Shown here in pieces: positions 34,310 through 42,937 of a DNA stretch of 64,000 bases. Within the stretch, counting starts at the first letter, position 1, and each line of letters starts with the position of its first letter. The DNA lies in NCBI GenBank assembly GCA_910586205.1, contig CAJUGD010000019.1:1-64000 (forward strand), written 5' to 3'. The notes beneath the pieces are model-generated. The model ran no database searches, had not been told where the DNA came from, and was given only the letters and a program-made list of their open reading frames with translations. The position numbers and the translations under genes are program-made. The DNA is from an uncultured Lachnospiraceae bacterium. Lineage in GTDB: Bacteria; Bacillota; Clostridia; Lachnospirales; Lachnospiraceae.

Positions 34310-35236
34310 ATGAAATACGACATGGAAAACAGAAAAATTTGGTTTAAAGGGGAAATGTTAAACATAAAAGATGCAAAAATCCCTGTTATGTCTCCTACCT
34401 CTCAATTTGGGCTGAATGTGTTTGAAGGGATCCCCTGCTATTGGAACGATGAAGAAAAACAGCTCTATGCATTTAGGCTTAAGGCGCATTTTGATCGGTT
34501 ATTTTGTTCTGCAAAGCTTATGGAGCTAAATGTCAGTTATACAAGGGAAGATTTGAAAAAAGCATTGGTTGAAGCTATTAAAGCAAACGAATACCAGGAA
34601 GATCTTTCTGTGCGCCAGACATTATTTGCAGATGGATTTGGATCCTGGAGTTCAACCGGACCGGTAGGGATGTTTGTAGCGCCGGTTCCCAAAAATAAGA
34701 CAAGCGCAGAATATAACAAAAAAGGCCTGCATTGCTGTGTTACTTCCTGGAGAAGAATCTCTGAGGAAATATTATCCCCCCGGATCAAATGTGGTGCAAA
34801 CTATATAAACAGCCGTATGGGACAGCGGGAAGCGCTGAGAAACGGATATGACACCTGTGTTTTTTTGAATGAAGCCGGAAAGGTGGCAGAGGGACCGGGT
34901 TCCTGTATCTTTATTGTAAAGGATAAAACGTTGATCACCCCTTGTCTTACGGACAATGTTCTGGAAAGCATTACAAGAGATTCCATTATAAAAATCGCAC
35001 GCTCCATGAGTATTCCGTTTGTGGAAAGAACCATAGACAGAACAGAGCTTTACGCATGTGACGAAGCTTTTCTCTGCGGTTCTGCAATGGAAATCACACC
35101 AGTATTAAGCATTGACAGATATGTTCCCGGTACTGGAAAGAAAGGGGAATTGACAAGGGATTTGCATCTTGCATATCTGGATGTGGTTCGAGGAAAGACA
35201 AAGGAGTGGAATCATTGGATAACGCCTATTTATTGA
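34310..35236 (+). CDS. Class IV PLP aminotransferase (BCAT/D-amino acid aminotransferase-like)
   Basis: 308 residues. QFGLNVFEGIPCYW near residue 30, CGANYINSRMGQREALRNG containing the N-x-(K/N) region, and EAGKVAEGPGSCIFIVKD match class IV aminotransferases. In the usual family the PLP lysine sits in the KxxNY-type segment; here the corresponding stretch reads KCGANYINS. Branched-chain or unusual amino acids are possible substrates. The gene lies inside the glycan operon, next to decarboxylase and aldolase genes. Confidence 0.75.
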   Translation: MKYDMENRKIWFKGEMLNIKDAKIPVMSPTSQFGLNVFEGIPCYWNDEEKQLYAFRLKAHFDRLFCSAKLMELNVSYTREDLKKALVEAIKANEYQEDLSVRQTLFADGFGSWSSTGPVGMFVAPVPKNKTSAEYNKKGLHCCVTSWRRISEEILSPRIKCGANYINSRMGQREALRNGYDTCVFLNEAGKVAEGPGSCIFIVKDKTLITPCLTDNVLESITRDSIIKIARSMSIPFVERTIDRTELYACDEAFLCGSAMEITPVLSIDRYVPGTGKKGELTRDLHLAYLDVVRGKTKEWNHWITPIY

Positions 35237-36018
35237 AGAAGGAAAGGCAGTATATAGAGGGGCTGGTTTCTGTAATTATACCAGTATATAATGCAGAAAA
35301 ATATATAGAAGAAACCTTGTGCTCCGTGTTTATGCAGACTTATAAGCATACGGAAATTATTTTGACAGACGATCAGTCAGAAGATTTATCTGCAGAAATT
35401 ATTGTGGAGCTGAAAGAAAACCATCCAGAAATAGTATATGATCGTCTGGAAAAAAATATGGGGGCAGGGGCTGCCAGAAACAAAGCCTTGGAATTAGCCA
35501 GAGGGCAATATGTGGCCTTTCTAGACAGTGATGATTTATGGAAAACAGAAAAGCTGGAAAGACAGATTGCACTTATGAGAGCAAAACATAGTCCGTTTTC
35601 CTATACAGCTATTGAGATGATCGATCAGAATGGTCAATTACTAAAAAAGAAACGGGCTGTAAAAGAATCCTGTGATTATTCGACGCTTCTTCATAATACC
35701 ATGATCTCCACTTCGTCTGTTGTGATAGATCGGGCTGTTATTGGGGATTTTACAATGTCACTCAGGAGAGGCGGACAGGATTATGCCACATGGCTCATGC
35801 TTCTTAGGAATGGAGCCGTTGCCCTGGGAATCAATGAGGCTCTTGTCAGCTACAGAGTAAGGCCCAAGTCCTTATCATCGGATAAGTGGAAAAGTATCCG
35901 GCAGGTATGGGAAATCCAAACTCAGGACGAAAAGATAAAAAAGATTCCGGCAGTATTTCATCTATGCTGTTTTGTAATTAACGCGCTGAAAAAGTATACA
36001 CTTTCAAGTGTTTGGTGA
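35215..36018 (+). CDS. Family 2 glycosyltransferase
   Basis: 267 residues. VSVIIPVYNAEKYIEETLCS, LTDDQSEDLSAE, GAGAARNKALELARGQYVAFLDSDDLW are classical GT2 motifs. TTG start at 35215 has AAGGAG at 35201-35206; the start lies inside the aminotransferase gene, giving a 22-base overlap. A GTG at 35206 would overlap the ribosome binding site. Donor sugar unknown. Confidence 0.85.
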   Translation: MDNAYLLKKERQYIEGLVSVIIPVYNAEKYIEETLCSVFMQTYKHTEIILTDDQSEDLSAEIIVELKENHPEIVYDRLEKNMGAGAARNKALELARGQYVAFLDSDDLWKTEKLERQIALMRAKHSPFSYTAIEMIDQNGQLLKKKRAVKESCDYSTLLHNTMISTSSVVIDRAVIGDFTMSLRRGGQDYATWLMLLRNGAVALGINEALVSYRVRPKSLSSDKWKSIRQVWEIQTQDEKIKKIPAVFHLCCFVINALKKYTLSSVW

Positions 36019-36027
36019 GGGAAAGTC

Positions 36028-36873
36028 ATGAAATATCCCATTGACATTGTTTTTGTCGTATTAGTATACAGAAATTATCAGGATCTGTTTCATTTGTGTA
36101 AAAGCCTGAAGAAAAATGTTTCGAACCCTTATAAAGTTGTGGTGGTGGATGCTTTTTATGATGAAAATACATCCAGATCCGTGAAAGAATGTGCAGAAAA
36201 ACTTGGCTGCATGTACATTCAGGTTGAAAATAAAGGATATGGATATGGGAATAACTGTGGGATTCAATTTGCTCGTAAGCTTTTCCAGTATCAGTATCTT
36301 GTGATTTGCAATCCGGATACAGAGCTTCTGACATTCTTAGATGTCAGGCTGCTTGAAAGCTATGGAGATATTACGGCTCCTCAGATTACTGCCATGAATC
36401 GAAAGAGACAGAATCCATATTGGGCATATGAAAATAAAACTGCTGAATGGCTGCTCTATCTTGGATATAAGTATAAAAAAAGAATCTGCATTCTGCTGGG
36501 GACAGGGATCCATAAAATATTACGGTATCTTTTTATCTTCTTACATTACGTAACTAAAGGCAGGATAAAACATATCTATGCGTGCCATGGAAGTTTTGTG
36601 ATCTTAAGCAGAAACTTTATAGAAACATGCCATTTCACTTATGATGAAACCATGTTTTTATTTTATGAAGAAGCTTATCTGGCGATAAAAGCGAGAAACA
36701 AAAAAGCAAAAATATGTTATACAAAAGAAATTCAGGTACGGCATAAAGAAGATGGCAGCATGAAGCTTGCAAAGCTGAAGGAATACCCCTATTTAAGAGC
36801 TTCTTTTCTGCATTATTATGAAACATACCGAAAATGCAGCCGTTCCCGTATTCCTTTTAGAAGAAAAATGTAA
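36028..36873 (+). CDS. Family 2-like glycosyltransferase
   Basis: 281 residues. IDIVFVVLVYRNYQDL, VVVVDAFYDENTS, ENKGYGYGNNCGIQFA and VICNPDTELL (acidic motif near residue 93) place it in the rhamnosyltransferase-like GT2 group. A C-terminal basic tail and the EVRHKEDGSM-like segment are family-typical. Tight spacing shows it belongs to the operon. Confidence 0.78.
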   Translation: MKYPIDIVFVVLVYRNYQDLFHLCKSLKKNVSNPYKVVVVDAFYDENTSRSVKECAEKLGCMYIQVENKGYGYGNNCGIQFARKLFQYQYLVICNPDTELLTFLDVRLLESYGDITAPQITAMNRKRQNPYWAYENKTAEWLLYLGYKYKKRICILLGTGIHKILRYLFIFLHYVTKGRIKHIYACHGSFVILSRNFIETCHFTYDETMFLFYEEAYLAIKARNKKAKICYTKEIQVRHKEDGSMKLAKLKEYPYLRASFLHYYETYRKCSRSRIPFRRKM

Positions 36874-36883
36874 AGGAGCATGT

Positions 36884-38146
36884 ATGATACTGTTTCTGCC
36901 TTTTTTGATATTAGGGTTTGTCTATCTCTTAAACCGCCGGCAGTTAAAAGAGAATTACTACGTATTGAATCCTGTTTCAGTAAATGTATTCATATGGGGA
37001 TTTGTACTGGCAGTTCATACCTTTTATTTTCCATACGGTGAATATACTCTGAAGACATATGGATTAATTTTGTCAGGAATTATGTTTATGGCAGTGGGAT
37101 TTTGGATCTTCTGCAGAAAAAGAATTATTTTGGGAAAGCATGGTTACAAAAGTGCAAGATACATTTACCGCGAAAAAGGGCTTCTATGGACTTTGCGTTT
37201 TCTTTTATGTATAGAAACAGTGCGGGTGATTTATAGTATTTATATTATTGTCTATCGGTTAGCCGGATCCTGGGATGTGTTTTTTTCAAGCAATACATAT
37301 GTCAGAAACCTGTATCTTTCCTATAATGGAGGCACGCTTGCCAATATATTTGAATTTTTTTGTAATACAAATGCTTTTACCGGATATGTGTTGGTAGGAA
37401 TTTTTTTTGCAAAAAGATATAAACATGCACGCGGCATTTTTTTTGCCTGGTCTGTTCTGGAAATGATTTATGCCCTGATTACAATGTCTAAAATGTGCTT
37501 TATTGTATATATTATTGTGGTCAGTGTGACTTATTTAAATAATTTAGGATCACTTCAAAAACAAAGAAAAATAATAAAGAAATATTTCCCTGTGGTTGCT
37601 GTGGGGATACTGTTTTTTTTAATGGCCATAGGGATTCAGAGAAATTACATGGCAAACGGAGAACTCCTGCTGAGTACAGTTCTCAGAAAAGCAGCCATCT
37701 ATTTGGCTGGGCCTACAGAGGCATTGGGGCGGTATATATCACAATATAAAAGTGAATATACCATGGGGTCTGGCACTTTGAAAATTTTTTTTCGGATTTT
37801 AAGCAGGCTGGGAATATCCCATGATCTATCTGTGCTGGCACATGGAAAAAACATTGATATTGGATATGAATCCATCAATGTATATACATGGTTTCAAGTG
37901 TTTTACCAGGATTTTTCCTATATGGGGATAGTAGTTATTCCCATGATATTAGGATGTGTAGCGGGTATCTTTTATAGCCAAAGTGATGACAGCTTAATAG
38001 CAAATGTATGGAATTCCTGGATTACTGCAGTATTTGCAATGTCATTTTATACCTTTATGTGGGGACAGACCATCTATCTTTTTACCTTGTTTTATGCATA
38101 TCTCTTTCACATAGCTTTGCATAAAACACTTTATCAGGTGAAGTGA
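36884..38146 (+). CDS. O-antigen/capsule repeat-unit polymerase (Wzy-like)
   Basis: 420 residues, about ten or eleven hydrophobic segments and little motif conservation, as usual for Wzy. ATG at 36884 follows AAAGGAG; the frame upstream overlaps the preceding gene and is rejected. Position just before the flippase and size support the call. It would polymerise lipid-linked repeat units on the outer face of the membrane. Confidence 0.72.
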   Translation: MILFLPFLILGFVYLLNRRQLKENYYVLNPVSVNVFIWGFVLAVHTFYFPYGEYTLKTYGLILSGIMFMAVGFWIFCRKRIILGKHGYKSARYIYREKGLLWTLRFLLCIETVRVIYSIYIIVYRLAGSWDVFFSSNTYVRNLYLSYNGGTLANIFEFFCNTNAFTGYVLVGIFFAKRYKHARGIFFAWSVLEMIYALITMSKMCFIVYIIVVSVTYLNNLGSLQKQRKIIKKYFPVVAVGILFFLMAIGIQRNYMANGELLLSTVLRKAAIYLAGPTEALGRYISQYKSEYTMGSGTLKIFFRILSRLGISHDLSVLAHGKNIDIGYESINVYTWFQVFYQDFSYMGIVVIPMILGCVAGIFYSQSDDSLIANVWNSWITAVFAMSFYTFMWGQTIYLFTLFYAYLFHIALHKTLYQVK

Positions 38147-38157
38147 GGGATTTCCAG

Positions 38158-39645
38158 ATGAAACGAGGAGATATGAATCAACCAAGCATAAAGAAAAATT
38201 ATATATACAGACTTGCATATGAGATTTTAAATCTGATTGTGCCATTTATTACAGCGCCATATATTTCAAGGATCTTAGGAGCAGAGGGGATCGGTATTTA
38301 TAGCTATACCGGATCTGTTATGTCATATTTTACTTTGGCGGCGGCCTTGGGAACCAGCTCTTATGGAACAAGAGAAATTGCCAGGTGTCGCAGCAATAAA
38401 AAAGAAGCCAGTAAGATATTTTGGGAAATTGAATGGATCATGGTTTTTACCACATCTGTATGTCTGGCAGCCTGGACAGGTGTAATAATGTTTAGCAGGC
38501 AATACCGCTGCTATTATATTGCCCTTTTTCCTGCCTTATTGGCGAAGATGTTTGATATTTCTTGGTTCTTTGCAGGGCTTGAGAAAATGAAATCTATTGT
38601 GATTCCGAACATACTTTGCAAATCAGGAGGAATCGTCCTTTTGTTTTGGTTCGTGAAGGAGAAGGAGGATTTGATCCTTTACATACTGATCCACACAGGT
38701 ACAATCCTATTGGGAAATCTGTCCATGTGGCTTTATCTGCCGGGAATGGTTCAGAAAGCAGAGATAAAAACACTTGAGTTTAAAGGGCATTTTCATGAAA
38801 TCATAATTTATTTTATTCCGACGGTTGCAACATCTATATATACGGTATTAGATAAGACCTTGATCGGAATGATTACCAATGACCATTATCAGAATGGCTG
38901 CTACGAACAGGCTGTAAAGATTATCAGCATTGTAAAAACCATTGTTTTTGCTGCCATTAATTCTGTGATGGGGGCAAGGATTTCCTATCTTTTTGCAAAA
39001 CAAAAATATGCTGAAATTCACCAGCGGGTAGAACTGTCCATGAATATTATCTTGTTTTTAGGCTATGGCTGCGTTTTTGGGATGGTTGGGATAGCCAAGA
39101 CATTTGTGCCTTTTTTTCTTGGGGAGGGATATGAGCAGGTGATCTCACTTTTGTATATTATGTCTCCGCTCATTTTGATCATAGGCATAAGTAATTGTCT
39201 GGGAAGCCAGTATTTTACTCCCAGCGGACAAAGAAGGCGGAGTGCAAAGGTTATTCTTTTTGGCGCTGTGCTCAACTTGTGTGTGAATCTGCTGCTTATT
39301 CCTCGGTTTGGGGCCAACGGCGCAGCAGCAGCATCGGTTCTGGCAGAAACTATGATATCGATCATCTATGTGCGGATGTGTGATGGATATATTACTGTTT
39401 CCTTCCTGGCAAAAGCCAGTTGGAAAAGGGTGACTGCCGCTTTTTTAATGTGTGGTGTTATTTCTTTTCTCGGAAAGAGTATTACAGGATGGGGATTATG
39501 GATTCTGATGGTACAAATAATTGTCGGCATTATGCTGTACAGTACGGTTTTGCTGTTCATGAAAGATGACGCAATCTTGTATTTTCTAAAATCCGTATGG
39601 GATATGAACAGACAAAAGAAAGGAAAAGGTTATGGTAAAGCTTAA
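38158..39645 (+). CDS. Polysaccharide flippase (Wzx-like, MOP superfamily)
   Basis: About 495 residues with 12-14 predicted membrane segments. The N-terminus (NYIYRLAYEILNLIVPFITAPYISRILGAEG IGIYSY type pattern) is diagnostic of the RfbX/Wzx family; a late LIPRFGANGAAAASVLAE segment also fits. It exports lipid-linked repeat units. Start choice is uncertain: GTG 38143 overlaps the previous stop (GTGA), while ATG 38158 has GTGAGGGA correctly spaced. Confidence 0.88.
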   Translation: MKRGDMNQPSIKKNYIYRLAYEILNLIVPFITAPYISRILGAEGIGIYSYTGSVMSYFTLAAALGTSSYGTREIARCRSNKKEASKIFWEIEWIMVFTTSVCLAAWTGVIMFSRQYRCYYIALFPALLAKMFDISWFFAGLEKMKSIVIPNILCKSGGIVLLFWFVKEKEDLILYILIHTGTILLGNLSMWLYLPGMVQKAEIKTLEFKGHFHEIIIYFIPTVATSIYTVLDKTLIGMITNDHYQNGCYEQAVKIISIVKTIVFAAINSVMGARISYLFAKQKYAEIHQRVELSMNIILFLGYGCVFGMVGIAKTFVPFFLGEGYEQVISLLYIMSPLILIIGISNCLGSQYFTPSGQRRRSAKVILFGAVLNLCVNLLLIPRFGANGAAAASVLAETMISIIYVRMCDGYITVSFLAKASWKRVTAAFLMCGVISFLGKSITGWGLWILMVQIIVGIMLYSTVLLFMKDDAILYFLKSVWDMNRQKKGKGYGKA

Positions 39646-40540
39646 TTTAGAAATACCGTCTGAGTTTTTCAGGGAAGAAACTCGGTGCCATTATACGATT
39701 CCTCCTGATATGAAAAAGGTTTGGGCAGTAGAACTGGATTTGCTGAACAGATTTCTTCTGGCATGTGAAAAACATCATCTGCAATGTTATGCAGATTCAG
39801 GGACTTTGTTAGGGGCGGTCCGTCATAAGGGATTTATCCCATGGGATGATGATATAGATCTGGTAATGTTCAGAAAAGATTATGACAAGATGGTGAAGCT
39901 GGCTCCAAGGGAGTTTGAAAAACCATATTTTTTTCAAAACGTCTATTCTGACACAGGCTATCTGCGGGGTCATGCACAGTTTCGCAACAGTGAGACAACC
40001 GGGATTTTACGGATAGAATCAGGGAAAAAGATTCCTTATAATCAGGGGATTTTTATAGATATTTTTGTATTGGATGGAGTGACGACTGATAAGATGTTCA
40101 GGGCAAGGCAAAAGAATGCCATACGTTTTCACAGGAAAATGATGGAGTATTTACTTTTCTGTCAAAATTCCATAACATTTCGGGAAAAAGTATTCAAACA
40201 ATGGATGAACGCCATAGGAATAAGCGATATCAAAGAACAATTCCGAATAATAGAAGACCTGCTTCGGATGGTTCCTGTGGAAAGCGTGCCGTTGGCAGCC
40301 CCTCTCAGCTTTATTTTTGAGATAGAAAAGAGAATACGGAAAAAAGAGATTTATAAAGAGACTGTGTGGCTTCCCTTTGAGTGGATACAGGTACCGGCTC
40401 CGGCAGGCTACGATGAGTTTTTAAGCCAAAGATACGGCAATTACAAGACACCAGTTCAAAATCCAACAACCCATGGAGATACTTTTTTTGACACAGAGAA
40501 AGCTTATACATGGTATTCGGGCAGGAGAGTAATGGCATGA
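39632..40540 (+). CDS. LicD-family phosphotransferase
   Basis: 302 residues. YADSGTLLGAVRHKGFIPWD near residue 52 followed by DDIDLVMFRKDYDK is the LicD signature, related to nucleotidyltransferases. LicD proteins transfer phosphocholine or similar phosphoalcohols to glycans. With a CTP:glycerol-3-phosphate-type cytidylyltransferase two genes downstream and no choline genes visible, glycerol phosphate is a plausible group; this is inference. Confidence 0.85.
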   Translation: MVKLNLEIPSEFFREETRCHYTIPPDMKKVWAVELDLLNRFLLACEKHHLQCYADSGTLLGAVRHKGFIPWDDDIDLVMFRKDYDKMVKLAPREFEKPYFFQNVYSDTGYLRGHAQFRNSETTGILRIESGKKIPYNQGIFIDIFVLDGVTTDKMFRARQKNAIRFHRKMMEYLLFCQNSITFREKVFKQWMNAIGISDIKEQFRIIEDLLRMVPVESVPLAAPLSFIFEIEKRIRKKEIYKETVWLPFEWIQVPAPAGYDEFLSQRYGNYKTPVQNPTTHGDTFFDTEKAYTWYSGRRVMA

Positions 40541-41490
40541 CTGATAGAAAACAGTACAATAGAAGAAAATTCGTTATAAAGCTGATGATTATCTTGTTGG
40601 GAATGGGGATTGCTTTTCACAAAATGGACGGGATTTACCGAGTGATGTCTAGTGCAAAATCCCAGATAAAAGGAAGAATGGAGTATACGATACGAAACAA
40701 AAAACGGGATTTGGATTTTGAGAAAGGGCGCATATCTGAAAATGATTCACATGCATGGTATAAAGAATATCATGTGGTTTCACATTCAGGGGGAGGTATA
40801 GACGGAAAACGGTATACTAATTCCTTGGAGGCATGGGAAAATGCATACGAATGCGGAAACCGGGTTTTTGATGCAGATTTATCCTTTACCAGTGATGACA
40901 TTTTGGTTCTCCGTCATGAATGGTTTGATAATCTGGAACAGGAGAATATTTCCGAGAATGATATTCCGGCATTTAAGGAATTTATGAGTACTCCTGTGTA
41001 TCATAAATATACTCCTATGTCCTGTTATGACATGATCCGTTTTTTGGCAGAGCATGAGGAATGTTATGCGGCCTGTGATTTTAAAGGCGATGGGACAAAG
41101 ACCTTTTCCTTTCTTGTCCAGGCTGCAAAGGATATGGATTGTGAGAAGGTATTAGACCGGATTATTGTATCATTTTACAGCTATAAAGATTACGAAGAAA
41201 TCAGTCAGGTATATGCATTTCATAACTGGGCAATTCGTCAATATCAGAACGAACCGCATAATTATTACGAGTTGGCAGAGTTTTGTCTGAATCACAATAT
41301 CCCCGTATGTATGATACAGACGGACTATCTTGATGCGGGAGATGATATATCTGTTCTGACAGACAATGGAATCACCATATTTGCTGCTGTTGTCAATGAA
41401 TTATCAGATATGGAACAGTATCTGCATCAAGGTGTATCCGGCTGCGTGTCTGATTATTTGTATGAAGCAGATTTTCAATATATTGAATAA
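40537..41490 (+). CDS. Membrane-anchored glycerophosphodiester phosphodiesterase-like protein
   Basis: 317 residues. A hydrophobic anchor at about 11-28, then VVSHSGGG, NSLEAWENAYECG, FDADLSFTSDDILVLRHE correspond to the H, N and acidic residues of GDPD barrels, with some departures from the standard E-x-D and HD motifs. It would act outside the cell on glycerophosphodiesters, perhaps trimming glycerol phosphate substituents. ATG at 40537 overlaps the LicD stop (ATGA). Confidence 0.78.
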   Translation: MTDRKQYNRRKFVIKLMIILLGMGIAFHKMDGIYRVMSSAKSQIKGRMEYTIRNKKRDLDFEKGRISENDSHAWYKEYHVVSHSGGGIDGKRYTNSLEAWENAYECGNRVFDADLSFTSDDILVLRHEWFDNLEQENISENDIPAFKEFMSTPVYHKYTPMSCYDMIRFLAEHEECYAACDFKGDGTKTFSFLVQAAKDMDCEKVLDRIIVSFYSYKDYEEISQVYAFHNWAIRQYQNEPHNYYELAEFCLNHNIPVCMIQTDYLDAGDDISVLTDNGITIFAAVVNELSDMEQYLHQGVSGCVSDYLYEADFQYIE

Positions 41491-41527
41491 GGATTCAAAT
41501 AAATGATACAGGAAGGAATACGACAAC

Positions 41528-41950
41528 ATGGATAAAAGCTATGAAATCGGATATACAACCGGTGTGTTTGACATGTTCCATATTGGGCACCTTAATATTT
41601 TAAAAAGAGCAAAGGCAAGATGTAAATATCTGATTGTGGGTGTAAGTACGGATGCTCTGACAAAAGAATACAAAAAGAAAACGCCCATTATTCCTTTCGA
41701 AGATAGGATTGAGATTGTAAAATCCATTGTTTATGTAGACCAGGTGATTCCGCAGACTACCATGGATAAAAGAAAAGCATGGGAAGAATTGCATTTTCAT
41801 GTATTATTTCATGGAAGCGACTGGAAACATACAGAGATGTATCAGAAGCTGGAAGCAGATTTTTGCCGGATTGGAGTAGACATAGTGTATCTTCCCCATA
41901 CAGAAGGCATATCCTCAACGATTTTAACAGATGCGCTTGAACGTTTTTGA
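41528..41950 (+). CDS. CTP:glycerol-3-phosphate cytidylyltransferase-like protein
   Basis: 140 residues. GYTTGVFDMFHIGHLNILKR has the HxGH motif of cytidylyltransferases, and TEGISSTIL the second CTP-binding motif. It resembles TagD/Gct, which makes CDP-glycerol from CTP and glycerol-3-phosphate. A related CDP-alcohol cannot be excluded. No TagB/TagF-type glycerophosphotransferase lies in the window; LicD may use the product. Confidence 0.85.
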   Translation: MDKSYEIGYTTGVFDMFHIGHLNILKRAKARCKYLIVGVSTDALTKEYKKKTPIIPFEDRIEIVKSIVYVDQVIPQTTMDKRKAWEELHFHVLFHGSDWKHTEMYQKLEADFCRIGVDIVYLPHTEGISSTILTDALERF

Positions 41951-41977
41951 GAATTGCATTTGAAAAAAGGAGTGGTT

Positions 41978-42937
41978 GTGAAAATGAATTATGTCGTCGT
42001 CATTGTTACCTATAATCGGTTGCCGCTCCTTAAGGAGTGTTTAAAGCAGATCGATGCACAGTCTTTAAAATTCAACGAAATGGTTGTTGTTAATAACTGC
42101 AGTACAGACGGCACTGCAGAATTTCTCCATGAATATGCCAAACACCGCAATGACATTACGATTATAACGACAAAACAGAATTTAGGCGGTTCAGGAGGTT
42201 TTGAGCTGGGAATCCGATCCGTTCCTGACAAAGCAGATTATGTTTTATTGATTGACGACGATGCGATCCTTCATAAGAATTTTTTGGAAGAAATTGATTC
42301 GCACCGAGAAGATGGAATCTATGGGTATTCAGGAACTGTTTTAACAGATGGGAGCATAGACACTTCACACCGCAGAAGGCTGGCGGATCCAATATTCATG
42401 TTAAAAACAGATGTTCCGGCCAGAGAGTATAATAAGGAGACATTTTTATATGATTTATCGTCCTTTTGCGGTTTGGTAGTCAGCAGAAAGCTGATCGATC
42501 AGATTGGTTTTCCAAGAGGCGATTACTTTATCTGGTATGATGATACGGAATATTCCTTAAGAATCCGGAATTTCTCTAAAATAAAAAATATTAACAGAGC
42601 ATGGATCTTTCACAAAGCGCTCAAAAACAAGGATGGTTTATTAAGCTGGAAAAGCTATTATGGATACCGCAATCAAATTCATATCGGAAAGCATTATTCA
42701 AAATGTCCCTGGCTGTATAAAAAATACCGTTACATGTATCATACATACAAAATATTATATTATCATATGCTTGCCAAAGTGAAAAAGATTCAAAAAAAGA
42801 ATAACAACGATTATATGGCGTGGGAAGAATTGCACCGGGACGTCCTTCACGACAGTAAACAGAATATTCTTGGAATCAATAAAAAATATGTTCCGGGAAA
42901 AAGGGCAAAGGAGAAAAACAATGCTGCAAAAGATTAA
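41978..42937 (+). CDS. Family 2 glycosyltransferase (galactofuranosyltransferase-like)
   Basis: About 319 residues. YVVVIVTYNRLPLLKECLKQ, VVVNNCSTDGTAEFL, NLGGSGGFELGIRS and the LLIDDDAILH acidic motif near residue 100, followed by FIWYDDTEYSLRI, resemble GlfT-type enzymes. AAGGAG at 41967-41972 suits the GTG at 41978; ATG 41984 is the alternative. Confidence 0.82.
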   Translation: MKMNYVVVIVTYNRLPLLKECLKQIDAQSLKFNEMVVVNNCSTDGTAEFLHEYAKHRNDITIITTKQNLGGSGGFELGIRSVPDKADYVLLIDDDAILHKNFLEEIDSHREDGIYGYSGTVLTDGSIDTSHRRRLADPIFMLKTDVPAREYNKETFLYDLSSFCGLVVSRKLIDQIGFPRGDYFIWYDDTEYSLRIRNFSKIKNINRAWIFHKALKNKDGLLSWKSYYGYRNQIHIGKHYSKCPWLYKKYRYMYHTYKILYYHMLAKVKKIQKKNNNDYMAWEELHRDVLHDSKQNILGINKKYVPGKRAKEKNNAAKD

